Source: Phycicoccus sp. HDW14 (GTDB lineage: Bacteria > Actinomycetota > Actinomycetes > Actinomycetales > Dermatophilaceae). From it: DNA of 64,000 nucleotides. Every line of letters starts with the position of its first letter. Position 1 is the first letter of the stretch. The notes below the pieces were generated by a model. The model saw nothing but the letters and a program-made list of their open reading frames with translations, ran no database searches and had not been told where the DNA came from. The stretch spans positions 124,001 to 188,000 of the forward strand of contig NZ_CP049935.1 of NCBI RefSeq assembly GCF_011383005.1, given 5' to 3'. The position numbers and the translations under genes were made by a program. This document shows positions 36,818-48,700 of this stretch, in pieces.

Positions 36818-37770
36818 TGGCCCTGCGCACCGTCGCCGTGATCCTCCAGGAACCCGTCGCACTCTTCGAGTACGGCGTCCTCGCCGAGGTCTTCGGCATC
36901 GACCGCACCGACGAGGGCGTGCCCGCCTTCGACTACCGGGTGTGCTCGGAGGAGGACCGTCCGCTCGAGGCCCGCAACGGGACGACGGTGGGTGCGCCCC
37001 ACCGGCTCGACGCCGCCGCCGACGCCGACCTCGTCGCGGTCCCGGCCTCGCCCGCCGCCTGGGACTCCAGCCCGGCCGTCCTCGACGTCATCCGCGCGGC
37101 GCACGAGCGCGGCGCCTGGATCATGTCGGTGTGCTCGGGCGTCTTCAGCCTCGGCGCCGCGGGCATCCTCGACGGACGCACCTGCACGACCCACTGGCGG
37201 CACGCCGAGGAGCTCGCGGCGATGTACCCGGAGGTGCACGTCGACCCCGACGTCCTCTACGTCCGCGACGGCAACGTCATCTCGAGCGCCGGCACCGCGG
37301 CCGGCATCGACGCCGCCCTCCACCTCGTGCGCCTCGAGCTGGGCGCCGGTGTCGCGGCGACGATCTCGCGCCGGATGGTCGTGCCCCCGCACCGCGACGG
37401 CGGGCAGCGGCAGTACGTCGAGCGGCCGGTGCCGACCTGCGAGGCCGAGAGCCTCGGGCCGGTGCTCCAGTGGATGGTCGAGCACCTCGACGAGACCTTC
37501 ACCGTCGACGACCTCGCCCGCCGCGCGACGATGTCGTCGCGCACCTTCGCCCGGCGGTTCGTCGCCGAGACCGGCACGACGCCGCACCAGTGGGTCACCG
37601 ACCAGCGCGTGCTGCGCGCCCGCCACCTCCTCGAGGCCACCGACCTGTCCGTCGAGGAGGTCGCGCGCGACGCCGGCTTCGGCTCCGCCGCGCTGCTGCG
37701 CCACCACTTCGCCAAGTGCACGGGCATCAGCCCCACGACGTTCCGCACGCAGCACCGCGTCACCGCCTGA
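36817..37770 (+). CDS. GlxA-family transcriptional regulator (DJ-1/PfpI + AraC)
   Basis: 317 residues. N-terminal DJ-1/PfpI-like domain (about 5-180) with the nucleophile-elbow Cys in VCSGVFSLGAAGILDG, and a C-terminal AraC double helix-turn-helix (LARRATMSSRTFARRFVAETGTTPHQWV, VEEVARDAGFGSAALLRHHFAKCTG). The family senses small metabolites through the first domain. CATACT at 36804-36809, 7 nt before ATG, marks a leaderless promoter inside an inverted repeat. The regulon is unknown; the divergent small membrane gene and itself are the nearest candidates. Confidence 0.92.
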   Translation: MALRTVAVILQEPVALFEYGVLAEVFGIDRTDEGVPAFDYRVCSEEDRPLEARNGTTVGAPHRLDAAADADLVAVPASPAAWDSSPAVLDVIRAAHERGAWIMSVCSGVFSLGAAGILDGRTCTTHWRHAEELAAMYPEVHVDPDVLYVRDGNVISSAGTAAGIDAALHLVRLELGAGVAATISRRMVVPPHRDGGQRQYVERPVPTCEAESLGPVLQWMVEHLDETFTVDDLARRATMSSRTFARRFVAETGTTPHQWVTDQRVLRARHLLEATDLSVEEVARDAGFGSAALLRHHFAKCTGISPTTFRTQHRVTA

Positions 37771-37845
37771 CCTTCGGCGCGACCTTCACACGATCTCCAC
37801 ACGGAGCCCCCGCGGGCTCCAGCCGGGCGGTCCTACGCTCGCAGC

Positions 37846-38543
<698 letters not shown>

Positions 38544-38547
<4 letters not shown>

Positions 38548-40031
38548 ACCCCGACCGCCCGCTCGACGGCGTCACGTCGATCAAGCTCAAGCTCGGCCTG
38601 CTCGTCGGCGCCTCGGTCGTCGCGACCGTGCTCGTCGCCGCGATCGGCGACGGGGCCGGCGTGCCGTGGTGGGCGTCGCTCCCGGTCACGGCCGGAGCGG
38701 CCGTCGGCGTCACCCAGTGGCTGGCCCGCGGGATGACCTCGCCCCTGCGGGCGATGACCGAGGCCGCGCGGCGGATGGCGGTCGGCGACTACGGGCAGCG
38801 CGTCACCGCGACCTCCTCCGACGAGGTCGGCCAGCTGGCCCGCACCTTCAACGCGATGGCCGCCGACCTCGCCGGGGCCGACCTCGAGCGCCGGCGCCTC
38901 ATCGCCACCGTGTCCCACGAGCTGCGCACCCCGCTCACCGCCCAGCGCGCGCTGCTGGAGAACCTCGCCGACGGCGTCACCCGCCCCGACCCGGACACCC
39001 TGCGCGCGGCCCTCGCCCAGGCCGAGCGGCTGAGCGCCCTCGTCGGCGACCTGCTCGACCTCTCCCGCATCGACGCCGGCGTGGCGCCCCTCGGCCTGGC
39101 CCCGGTGCGCGTCGGCGACCTGCTCGCGGCCGCCGTCGAGGAGGCCGGCGTCTCCGGTCGCCCGGTGCGGCTGCGGCACCGGGTCGAGCCCGCCGACCTC
39201 ACCGTCACCGCCGACCCGGCCCGGCTCGCCCAGCTCGTGGCCAACCTCGCCGACAACGCCGTCCGGCACAGCCCGCCCTACGGGGAGGTGCGCCTCCACG
39301 CGCGCCGCGAGGGGGAGGACCGGTGGGTGCTCGAGGTCGGCGACGACGGCCCCGGCATCTCCGCCGCGGACGCCGAGCGGGTCTTCGAGCGCTTCGGCAC
39401 CGGGTCGGACCAGGCCGGCGGCACCGGTCTGGGGCTGGCCATCGTCCGCTGGGTCTGCGAGCTGCACGGAGGCCGGGTCGAGGTCGTGCCCGCGACCCGC
39501 GGTGCCCTCCTGCGGGTGACCCTCCCCGTCTCGCCGAGCACCGAGCGCCCGACGCACCTACGCGAACAGCGCACTCCCACACCGCGCGTGACGACAACGG
39601 CCGTGACGACCGAGAGCACGAGCACGACCCCGTCCGCACCTGCGACCCAGGAGACCCCGATGAGCACCGCCGTCCCTCCCGCCTCCGCCGCACCCGCCGC
39701 TCCTCCCGTCCCGCCGACGGCCGGCCCCGTGGGCCCCTACGGCGGCGGCGGCCCCGGCCCGGTCGAGACCGCCCTGTCGCGGGTGTGGCCGGAGCCGGAC
39801 CGCCGTCCGCGCGTCGGGGTCGTCGGTGCCGCGGCCGGCATCGGCCTGCTCGCCGCCCTCACCTGGCCCTACCGCGGCATCGGGCTGTCCACCTCGCTCG
39901 TCATGGTCGCCACGGGAGCCCTCATGTGGGTCGTCGCCCGCCACCGGCGCGACCCGTGGACCATCGGCGGCGGCGTGCTGGCCCTGCTCCTCGCGCTCGT
40001 GGCGACCCTGCGCGACGCGGGGGAGTCGTGA
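38544..40031 (+). CDS. Sensor histidine kinase; frame runs on into DUF4173 N-terminus
   Basis: Kinase part is about residues 1-335: two membrane segments (about 14-34 and 42-60) with almost no extracellular loop, HAMP (SPLRAMTEAARRMAVGDYG), dimerisation domain with phospho-His125 (VSHELRTP), and ATPase motifs NLADNAVRHS, GDDGPGIS and GTGLGLAIV. The tiny sensor loop suggests membrane or intramembrane sensing. No stop follows the kinase: the frame crosses a Thr/Ser-rich stretch (about 340-370) and continues through ATG 39660, which has its own AGGAG, to TGA 40029-40031. Either a kinase-DUF4173 fusion or a lost kinase stop. Confidence 0.85.
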
Positions 40032-41238
40032 CCCTCTCGGTGCTCGCCGGGGTGGCCGTCGCGGCCGCGGCCCTGACCCGCGCCCACGGCTTCCTCGCCA
40101 TCGTCGCCAGCTGGGCGGCCTGGCCGCTCTCGGCGCTGCGCGGCCTGCCGCTGCTCGGGCGGACGATCTCCGCGACCAGCCGGGTGTCGGTGCTCTGGCC
40201 CGTGGTGCGCACGGTGGCCTTCTCGCTCCTCGTCCTCGTCGTCTTCGGCGGGCTGTTCGCCACGGGTGACGCGGTGTTCGGCTCGTGGGCCTCGGCCCTC
40301 GTGCCCGACCTCGGCTGGGACACGATCGTCCTGCGCGGCTTCCTCTTCGTCCTGGTCACCGGTGTGGCGCTGACGGGGGCCTACCTCGCCCTCAACCCGC
40401 CGAACGCCGACCGGGTCGTCCTGCCCGAGGGCGGCGCACCCGGCCGGTCTGGGAGTGGGCGGTGCCCGTCGGCGTCGTCGTCCTGCTCTTCGGCGGCTTC
40501 CTCGTCGCACAGGCCTCCGCGCTGTGGGGTGGCGACGCCTACCTGCGACGCACCACCGGCCTCACGCACGCCGAGTACGTGCACCAGGGCTTCGGCCAGC
40601 TGACCGTGGCGACGGCCTTCACCGTCCTCGTCATGTCCCTGACCCTGCGCGTCACCTCGCGCGAGAGCGCCCGCGACCGGCTCGTCGTGCGCCTCCTGCT
40701 CGGCGCGCTCGGCGTGTTCACGCTCGCGGTCGTCGCCTCCGCGCTGTACCGGATGTCGCTCTACCAGGACGCATTCGGCTACACGGTGTTGCGCGTGTTC
40801 GTCGACGGCTTCGAGCTGTGGCTGGGGCTGGTCGTCCTCATGCTCCTCGGCGGCGTGCTGGGCCTGTCCTGGCGCTGGGTGCCCCGGGCCGTCCTCGTGT
40901 CGGGGGCGCTCTTCACCCTCGGGTTCGCCGCGATGAACCCCGACGCGTGGGTCGCCGGGCAGAACATCGACCGCTACGAGGCGACCGGCAAGGTCGACAC
41001 CCTCTACCTCTCGACCCTCTCCGCGGACGCCACGCCGGTCCTCGCCGAGCGGCTGCCGAAGGAGATGGCGGCCTGCGTCCTCGCCCGGCCCTCCTCGAGC
41101 GGTGCGGGCAGCCTCGGGCTCGACGACGACGGCCTCTCGTGGAACCTCGGCCGCGCGCGGGCGGCGGACGCCCTCGTCGGGGTCGGGACGGTGCCGGCCG
41201 GGTGCGAGGGCTACCTCACCGACACGTACGAGCGCTGA
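39660..41238 (+). CDS. DUF4173 membrane protein, frameshifted
   Basis: About 525 residues when restored: a Pro/Ala-rich N-terminus, then a dozen or so membrane segments, with a soluble C-terminal part ([35 protein letters not shown]) typical of DUF4173. The frame breaks at the C run 40439-40441, where one more C restores [21 protein letters not shown]. It probably also breaks at the G run 40019-40023, where one more G joins LRDAG to VVTLSVLAG. Alternatively GTG 40028, overlapping TGA as GTGA, starts a separate gene. Function unknown; coupled to the two-component genes upstream. Confidence 0.75.
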
Positions 41239-41272
41239 CGGGGTGCCGGCCCCTGGTGGCATGCTCGGCGGC

Positions 41273-41713
41273 ATGGACGACCGCACGGTGCTCGTGCTCA
41301 ACGGGCCGAACCTCAACCTCCTCGGCGAGCGAGAGCCGGAGGTCTACGGCCACGACACGCTCGCCGACGTCGAGGCCCTCTGCGTCGCCGAGGCCACGCG
41401 GCACGGCCTGGTCGTCGACTTCCGGCAGAGCAACCACGAGGGCACGCTCGTCGACTGGGTGCAGGAGGGGCGCGCCGGGTCGGCGGGCATCGTCCTCAAC
41501 GCCGCCGGCTACACGCACACCTCGGTCGCCCTGCGCGACGCCCTGTCGGCCTGCCGGGTGCCGCGCGTCGAGGTGCACATCAGCGACATCCACGCGCGCG
41601 AGGAGTTCCGGCACTTCTCGTACCTCACCGACGTCTGCGACCACCACGTCATCGGTCACGGGGTCGCGGGGTACGCCGAGGCCATCGCCTGGCTCGCCGG
41701 GCGGCGGGCCTGA
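41273..41713 (+). CDS. aroQ: Type II 3-dehydroquinate dehydratase
   Basis: 146 residues, the standard length. Shikimate pathway: converts 3-dehydroquinate to 3-dehydroshikimate in the cytoplasm. Motifs [17 protein letters not shown] (catalytic Tyr), [25 protein letters not shown] and [14 protein letters not shown] (catalytic His) are all present. CATGCT at 41260-41265, 7 nt upstream, is a variant leaderless box. No other aro gene is adjacent. Confidence 0.97.
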   Translation: MDDRTVLVLNGPNLNLLGEREPEVYGHDTLADVEALCVAEATRHGLVVDFRQSNHEGTLVDWVQEGRAGSAGIVLNAAGYTHTSVALRDALSACRVPRVEVHISDIHAREEFRHFSYLTDVCDHHVIGHGVAGYAEAIAWLAGRRA

Positions 41714-41778
41714 CCCGAGCGGTCGTCGACGCGTCGCAGGTCACCTCCCGACCGGGCGGCTGGTGACTTCTCAGTAGG

Positions 41779-41796
41779 TACTAGGACGTCCTAGTA
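41779..41796. promoter_or_regulatory. 18-bp perfect palindromic operator upstream of icmF
   Basis: TACTAGGACGTCCTAGTA is fully self-complementary. Its right half overlaps a -10-like TAGTAT (41792-41797), 32 nt before the icmF ATG. Size and symmetry suit a dimeric TetR-type repressor. No regulator gene is adjacent, so the repressor must be encoded elsewhere. Confidence 0.7.
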
Positions 41797-41828
41797 TCTC
41801 GGGAACACCCCGAGCGAAGGACCCACCC

Positions 41829-44800
41829 ATGGCAGCGCAGCCGAGCGACCAGGGGCTCCACGTCCCGACCCACCCCGTCCGGATCGTCACCGCCTCCGCC
41901 CTCTTCGACGGCCACGACGCCTCGATCAACATCATGCGGCGGATCATGCAGGGCCAGGGGGCCGAGGTCGTGCACCTCGGGCACAACCGCTCGGTGCGCG
42001 AGGTCGTCGACGCCGTCATCGACGAGGACGCCCAGGGCGTCGCCGTCAGCTCCTACCAGGGCGGGCACGTCGAGTACTTCGAGTACCTCGTCGAGCTGCT
42101 CCGCGAGGCCGGCGCACCCCACGTGCAGGTCGTCGGGGGCGGCGGCGGGGTCATCGTCCCGGCCGAGATCGCGCGGCTGCGGGAGGCCGGCGTGACGATC
42201 TTCAGCCCCGAGGACGGACAGCGCCTCGGCCTGCCGGGGATGGTCAACCAGGTCGTCGCCGCGTGCGACACCGACCTCTGGGAGGTCGCGCCGACCACCG
42301 TCGAGGCCGTGCTCAGCGGCGAGCGCGGTGCCGTCGCGCGGGCCGTCACGGCGGCCGAGACCGGTCACCTCTCCGACGCGATGCGCTCCGAGCTCGAGCG
42401 CGCGGCGGCCGGACGCACCGTCCCGGTCCTCGGCATCACCGGCACCGGCGGCTCGGGCAAGTCCAGCCTCACCGACGAGCTCGTCCGCCGCCTGCGCGTC
42501 GACCAGCAGGACAAGCTGCGCATCGCCTGCGTCGCGGTCGACCCCACCCGCCGGCGCGGGGGAGGGGCCCTGCTCGGCGACCGCATCCGGATGAACAGCC
42601 TCGACGGCGACCGCGTGTACTTCCGCTCGCTGGCCACCCGCGGCGGACGCGAGGTGCCCGAGGCCCTCGGCGACGTCATCACCATCCTCAAGGCGGCCGG
42701 CTACGACCTCGTCGTCGTCGAGACCCCGGGCATCGGCCAGGGCGACGCCGCCATCACCTCCTACGCCGACGTCAACCTCTACGTCATGACGCCCGAGTTC
42801 GGCGCCGCGAGCCAGCTCGAGAAGATCGACATGCTCGACCTCGCCGACGTCGTGGCCGTCAACAAGTTCGAGCGCCGCGGGGCGATGGACGCCCTGCGCG
42901 ACGTCGGCCGCCAGATGGTGCGCAACCGCGAGGCGTTCGGCAAGCGCCCCGAGGACATGCCGGTCTTCGGCACCTCGGCCGCGACGTTCAACGACGACGG
43001 CGTCACCGCTCTCTACCAGGAGCTGCGCGCGCAGCTGGCGGGCGCCGGGCTGTCCGTCGCCGAGGGCACGCTGCCCGCGGTCGACGTCCGGCACTCGACG
43101 ATGCTGCGGCAGGTCGTCCCGCCGCAGCGGGTGCGCTACCTCTCCGAGATCGCCGAGACCGTCCGCGGCTACCACGCCGAGACCGAGCGCTGGGCCGATG
43201 CCGCCCGACGGGTCCAGCGGCTCGGTGACGCCCGTGAGGCGCTCGCGACGGCCGGCAAGGACACCGCCGACCTCGACGCCCTGCTCGAGGAGGCGCGTGA
43301 CGCGCTGCCCGCGGCCGTCCGCCGCCAGCTCGAGCAGTGGCCCTCGGTCGTCGAGGCGTATTCGGGTGACGAGCAGGTGGTCACGGTGCGCGACAGGGAG
43401 ATCCACACCAAGCTCGTCCGGGAGTCGCTCTCCGGCAACCAGATCCGCCGTGTGTCCCTGCCGCGGTACAGCGACGACGGCGATCTCGTGTCGTTCCTCC
43501 GCCGCGAGAACCTCCCCGGCGTGTTCCCCTTCGCCGCAGGCGTCTTCCCCTTCAAGCGCGACGGCGAGGACCCGGCGCGGATGTTCGCCGGCGAGGGCGA
43601 CCCGTTCCGCACCAACCGCCGCTTCAAGCTCCTCTCCGAGGGCCAGCCGGCCACCCGCCTGTCGACCGCCTTCGACTCCGTGACGCTCTACGGCCGCGAC
43701 CCCGACCGTCGCCCCGACATCTTCGGCAAGGTCGGCACGTCCGGCGTCTCGGTCGCGACCCTCGAGGACATGAAGGCGCTCTACGACGGGTTCGACCTCA
43801 CGTCGCCCACGACCAGCGTCTCGATGACGATCAACGGCCCGGCGCCCACCATCCTCGCGTTCTTCCTCAACACCGCGATGGACCGCGAGATCGAGAAGTG
43901 GGTGCAGGAGAACGGCCGTGAGCCCGACGACGCAGAGCGTGACGCCGCCCGGGCCCGCGCCCTGGCCACGGTGCGCGGCACGGTGCAGGCCGACATCCTC
44001 AAGGAGGACCAGGGCCAGAACACGTGCCTGTTCTCCACCGAGTTCAGCCTGCGGATGATGGCCGACATCCAGGAGTGGTTCATCGAGCAGAAGGTGCGCA
44101 ACTTCTACTCGGTCTCGATCAGCGGGTACCACATCGCCGAGGCCGGGGCGAACCCCATCAGCCAGCTCGCGTTCACCCTCGCCAACGGGTTCACCTACGT
44201 CGAGGCCTACCTCGCCCGCGGCATGGACATCGACGACTTCGCGCCGAACCTGTCCTTCTTCTTCAGCAACGGCATGGACCCCGAGTACACGGTCATCGGC
44301 CGCGTCGCCCGGCGCATCTGGGCGGTCGCGATGCGCGAGAAGTACGGCGCCAACGAGCGCAGCCAGAAGCTGAAGTACCACGTGCAGACGTCGGGTCGCT
44401 CCCTCCACGCCCAGGAGATGGACTTCAACGACATCCGCACCACGCTCCAGGCGCTGACCGCCATCTACGACAACGCGAACAGCCTGCACACCAACGCCTA
44501 CGACGAGGCCGTCACGACCCCGTCCGAGGAGTCGGTGCGCCGGGCGCTGGCCATCCAGCTGATCATCAACCGCGAGTGGGGCCTGGCGATGAACGAGAAC
44601 CCGCTCCAGGGCTCGTTCGTCGTCGACGAGCTGACCGACCTCGTCGAGGCCGCCGTGCTCGCCGAGTTCGACCGCATCTCCGAGCGCGGGGGAGTCCTCG
44701 GCGCGATGGAGACCGGCTACCAGCGTGGCCGCATCCAGGACGAGTCGATGCTCTACGAGCACCGCAAGCACGACGGCTCGCTGCCCATCGTCGGGGTCAA

Positions 44801-45074
44801 CACCTTCGTGCGCCCCGACGCCGAGGTCTCGCCGAAGGAGGTCGTGCTGGCGCGCGCCACCGAGGTCGAGAAGGAGGGGCAGCTGGCCCGGGTCGAGGCG
44901 TTCCGCGAGGGGCACCGCGACGAGGCCGAGCTGGCGCTGGCCCGACTCAAGGAGGCGGCCACCCACGGCGAGAACGTCTTCGCCGTGCTCGTCGACGCCG
45001 CGCGGGTGTGCTCGCTCCAGCAGGTGACCGAGGCATTCTTCGAGGTGGGCGGGCAGTACCGCCGCAACGTCTGA
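41829..45074 (+). CDS. icmF: Fused isobutyryl-CoA mutase IcmF
   Basis: 1081 residues uniting three modules: cobalamin-binding domain at the N-terminus with D27-x-H29 (DGHDASINIMRR), a MeaI-type G-protein chaperone with P-loop GITGTGGSGKSS (about 202-213) and VAVNKFER, and the mutase barrel (from about 530). Adenosylcobalamin-dependent interconversion of isobutyryl-CoA and butyryl-CoA. Gln730 in DILKEDQGQN stands where methylmalonyl-CoA mutases have Arg, and FPFAAGVFPF matches the isobutyryl type. ATG has GAAGGA about 8 nt upstream, behind a perfect 18-bp palindrome. Confidence 0.95.
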   Translation: MAAQPSDQGLHVPTHPVRIVTASALFDGHDASINIMRRIMQGQGAEVVHLGHNRSVREVVDAVIDEDAQGVAVSSYQGGHVEYFEYLVELLREAGAPHVQVVGGGGGVIVPAEIARLREAGVTIFSPEDGQRLGLPGMVNQVVAACDTDLWEVAPTTVEAVLSGERGAVARAVTAAETGHLSDAMRSELERAAAGRTVPVLGITGTGGSGKSSLTDELVRRLRVDQQDKLRIACVAVDPTRRRGGGALLGDRIRMNSLDGDRVYFRSLATRGGREVPEALGDVITILKAAGYDLVVVETPGIGQGDAAITSYADVNLYVMTPEFGAASQLEKIDMLDLADVVAVNKFERRGAMDALRDVGRQMVRNREAFGKRPEDMPVFGTSAATFNDDGVTALYQELRAQLAGAGLSVAEGTLPAVDVRHSTMLRQVVPPQRVRYLSEIAETVRGYHAETERWADAARRVQRLGDAREALATAGKDTADLDALLEEARDALPAAVRRQLEQWPSVVEAYSGDEQVVTVRDREIHTKLVRESLSGNQIRRVSLPRYSDDGDLVSFLRRENLPGVFPFAAGVFPFKRDGEDPARMFAGEGDPFRTNRRFKLLSEGQPATRLSTAFDSVTLYGRDPDRRPDIFGKVGTSGVSVATLEDMKALYDGFDLTSPTTSVSMTINGPAPTILAFFLNTAMDREIEKWVQENGREPDDAERDAARARALATVRGTVQADILKEDQGQNTCLFSTEFSLRMMADIQEWFIEQKVRNFYSVSISGYHIAEAGANPISQLAFTLANGFTYVEAYLARGMDIDDFAPNLSFFFSNGMDPEYTVIGRVARRIWAVAMREKYGANERSQKLKYHVQTSGRSLHAQEMDFNDIRTTLQALTAIYDNANSLHTNAYDEAVTTPSEESVRRALAIQLIINREWGLAMNENPLQGSFVVDELTDLVEAAVLAEFDRISERGGVLGAMETGYQRGRIQDESMLYEHRKHDGSLPIVGVNTFVRPDAEVSPKEVVLARATEVEKEGQLARVEAFREGHRDEAELALARLKEAATHGENVFAVLVDAARVCSLQQVTEAFFEVGGQYRRNV

Positions 45075-45095
45075 GGCGCGCTCGGCCGGCGTGGG

Positions 45096-45683
45096 TCAGG
45101 CGCCGAGGTGGTGGCGCACGACCCGCCGGCGGAGGGTCGGCGAGGCGTGCACCTCGTACCCGGCGTCGAGGAAGACCTGGAGCAGGCCGACCGACGCCTC
45201 GTCCCAGATGACCGTCTTCCCCGGCGGCGGCTCGGTGGGGTAGCCCTCGAGCACCCGGGCATTCACCTGCCGGCCGTACTCGACGGTGGCCGCGGCCAGC
45301 TCGTACATCAGGCCCTGGCGCCGGAAGCCCTTGCGCACGACGAAGCAGGTGACCGACCAGATGCCCTCGGCGTCGGGGTCCATCCGCATCCACGGCTGCT
45401 TCCGGGCCCAGATGCGGGGGTACTCCTCCCGCGGCTCGACGGCGACCCAGCCGGCGGGCTCGCCGTCGACGTACCCGACGAGGCCGGAGGTGGGCCCGTC
45501 GGTGCCGCAGCCGGTCTGCGCGACGAGTGCGGCCTCGCGCTCGTCCTGCGTGGTGTCGCGCCAGATCCACCCCGGCGCCTTGAGCGCCTGGCAGCGGCAC
45601 TTCCGGGCGCCGCCGGCCTCGAAGAGGGCCTCGACGTGCTCGGGGGCGGCCTCGTTGGCCGGGCGCCACGTGAACTCGGGCAT
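45096..45683 (-). CDS. GNAT-family N-acetyltransferase
   Basis: 195 residues. Acetyl-CoA binding segment VTCFVVRKGFRRQGLMYEL (V-x-x-x-x-R-x-x-G-x) and a tail VIWDEASVGLLQVFLDAGYEV typical of GNAT proteins. The N-terminus has CRCQALKAPGWIWRD with two Cys. Substrate unknown. TAGGGT 6 nt before the ATG on the minus strand marks a leaderless promoter. Tail-to-tail with icmF, 21 nt apart. Confidence 0.88.
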   Translation of the reverse strand: MPEFTWRPANEAAPEHVEALFEAGGARKCRCQALKAPGWIWRDTTQDEREAALVAQTGCGTDGPTSGLVGYVDGEPAGWVAVEPREEYPRIWARKQPWMRMDPDAEGIWSVTCFVVRKGFRRQGLMYELAAATVEYGRQVNARVLEGYPTEPPPGKTVIWDEASVGLLQVFLDAGYEVHASPTLRRRVVRHHLGA

Positions 45684-45772
45684 GGCGCGACCCTAGCCCC
45701 GGGCACCGACGGCCGGGGGCGAGCGGGAAACCGAGGTGCCGGGCGTCGGTGCGGCGACGTAGGTTTCCCCCG

Positions 45773-48700
45773 ATGGGGACGACGACCGTGACGCCACCCA
45801 CCTCGCCCGCCGTCGCGCCGGCCGGGGTGCGTCCCGTCGCGCCCGGGCGCCGGCTCGACCTGCGCCGGCTGCGCGGCTGGCCCACCGGGTGGGCCCTCGT
45901 CGCCTCGGCCACCGGCGCCGTCGGGCGCACCCTCGGCACCGTGGTCGCGGGCCTGCTCGCCGCGAACCCGTCCACCCGGCTCGTCGGCCTGCTCGCCCTC
46001 TGCGTCGTCGGCGCGGCCGTCCTCGACACCGCCGGGCGCACCGTGTGGGCCGCGGTCGTCGACCGCGCCGAGGGCCGGCTGCGCGACGACCTCGTCGACG
46101 CCGCGCTCGGCCAGCCCCTGCACGCCCTCGGCGAGCAGGCGGTCGGGGAGGTCCTCGACCGCGTCGACGCCGACACCCACGACGTCGGCGCGATGCTGCG
46201 CCGGCAGGTCTGGGACGCCCTGCGCACCGTCTTCGCCGCCGTGCCGATGTGGGTCGTCGCCGGGCTCACGTGGTGGCCGGCCTGGGCCCTCTTCCCGGTC
46301 GCGGCCGCCGGCTCCTTCCTCCTCGTGCGGCGCCTGCTGCCCACCATCGCCGAGCGCAAGGTCGTCGAGGAGATGGCCTGGACCGACCACGCGGCCGCCC
46401 TCGAGGAGGGCGTGACGGCTCGCGACGACCTGCGCACCAGCCTCGGGCAGTCGCACGTCGTCGCCCGGCTCAGCGGGCTGTCCGCCCTCGTCCACGAGCG
46501 CTTCCGGCAGGTCATCGACCTCCAGGTCCGGGTCACCCGGCGCACCGGCCTGCTCCTCTACGGGATGCTCGCCGGCACGCTCGTCGCCGGGGTGGCGATG
46601 GTGGCCGGCGGCGGCCTGTCGGTCGCCCGCCTCGTCACGCTCTTCCTCGTCACGAGCACCTTCGTCGGCCAGGTCGACCAGATGGCCCGGCACCTGCCCG
46701 AGCTGCAGGCCGGCCTCGGGCCGTCACCCGGCTGCGGCAGCTGCTCGGCGCCGAGCCCGAGCCGGACGGCGGGCTTCCCGTGCCGGCCGGCCGGCTCGAC
46801 CTCGAGTTCCGCGACCTCGACTTCGCCTACCCCGAGGGCGGGTTCGCGCTGCGGCACGTCGACCTCCGGGTGCCCGGCGGCCAGACCTGCGCCCTCGTCG
46901 GCCGCACCGGGTCCGGCAAGTCGACCCTGGCCTCGCTCGTCTCGCGGGCCGTCGAGCCGGCGCCGGGCACGGTGCTCCTCGGCGGCGTCGACGTGCTCGA
47001 CCTCGACCTCCAGCAGCTGCGCGCCGCCGTCGGGGTCGTCACCCAGCGCACCGAGATCCTCGCCGGCACGCTCGCCGAGAACATCACCCTCTTCGCCGCG
47101 CTCCCGCGGGCCCGGGTCGAGGCCGCCGTCGCCCAGCTCGGCCTCGACGACTGGGTCGGCGCCCTGCCCGAGGGCCTTGACACGCTGCTCGGCCCCGGTG
47201 GCACCGCGCTGTCCGCCGGCGAGGAGCAGCTCGTCGCCTTCGCCCGCCTGCTCGTGCGCGACGTCGCCGTCGTCGTCCTCGACGAGGCGACGGCCCGGAT
47301 GGACCCGCTCACCGAGGCGCTCGTCGTCCGGGCCGCCGACCGCCTGCTCACCGGACGCACCGGCATCCTCGTGGCGCACCGGCTCTCGACCACCCAGCGG
47401 GCCGGCCACGTGGCCGTGCTCGACCACGGGCGGGTCGTCCAGCAGGGGTCGCGCGCCGAGCTGGCGCACGCCGACGGTCCGTTCCGCACCCTCCTGCTGG
47501 CCAGCGGCGACGACCTCACCGCCGCCGCCGACGGTCCCTCGTCGTCCGGTGACGCGTCGGCTGCCGCCGTGGGCGCCGCGGTCGCCGGTGCGCGCCGGGC
47601 CGGTCCGCCGCCCGAGCTCGCCGACCCGGGGGAGGGCCCCTCGCTCGCGCGCGGCATCCTCTCCGCCCTGCTCGTCCGCCCGCGCTGGGGCGTCTGGCCG
47701 GCACTGCTGTTCCTCGTCTCGGCCCTCGGCGGGGCGTTCGGCGCGGCCACCGGGTTCGTCTGGGGACGGGTCGTCGAGCACCTGCGCTCCGGCGCCGGCG
47801 GCGACACCGAGACGGTCGTGCTCACGGCCCTGACCGCCGTCTCGGTGCTCTTCGCGCCCCTCGTCCTCGTCGCCGCGATGCGCCGCTACCCCCGCTGGTG
47901 GATCGAGGTGATGCTCCGGGTCCGGATGTCCGTGCTGCTCGGCCAGACCCGCCAGCACCGCCTCGAGCGCACGCCGGCCGGCGAGGTCGTCGCCCGCTCG
48001 ATGGACGCCGACCGGTATGCGCTCTACGCCGACCGCTGGGTCGACTTCCTCAACGGGCTGGCGATCGTCGCCGTCACGGCGGCCCTCGGCGGCAGCCTGC
48101 TCGCCGGCGGGGTGCTGCTCGCCGTGCTGCTCGGGGCGGCGCTGGCCTCGGCCGTCGGGCGGCCCATCGCGGGGCGCTCGGCAGCGGAGTCCTCACGGGC
48201 CCGGGCGCGCTTCGGGCGGGCGGTCGTCTCCGTCCTCGAGTCCGCGCGCACCGTCAAGCTGGCGGCCGCCACGCCGGCGGCCCACGCCCACCTGCGCCGG
48301 GTCGACGCCGGCCGGGTGCGGGCCGCGGTCTTCGAGCACCGGGTGCAGGCCGTCCTCGACGGCGTGCCCATCGTCATGGTGCAGGCCGGGGTGGTCGCGG
48401 CCTGGGCCACCTACGTCGTCGGCGGCTGGGGCCTGGCCACCGCCATCCTCGTCGCGGGGGCGGTCAACGGCTTCGACTGGTTCGGCCGGGTCGCCGGGGC
48501 CGTGGTCACCGAGGCGCCCGGCACCCGCTCGTGGCAGCGGGCCACGAGCCGGCTCGCGGGCGGCGTCGACCTCGTGCGCCTGCCGGCGGGCATCGACCTC
48601 GTCGAGGGCACGGCGCCCACGGCCGAGGTGCCGAGCCGGGTGCCGCTCGAGGAGCTGCGACTCACCGGAGTCGGCGCGGTCCACGACGACGGCACGCGCG

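Noticed and set aside
41781..44966. A 1061-codon minus-strand open frame opposite icmF, and a similar one at 30572-33130
   Set aside because: Same shadow effect of third-position G/C bias; composition is unlike protein, and the plus-strand genes have clear catalytic motifs.
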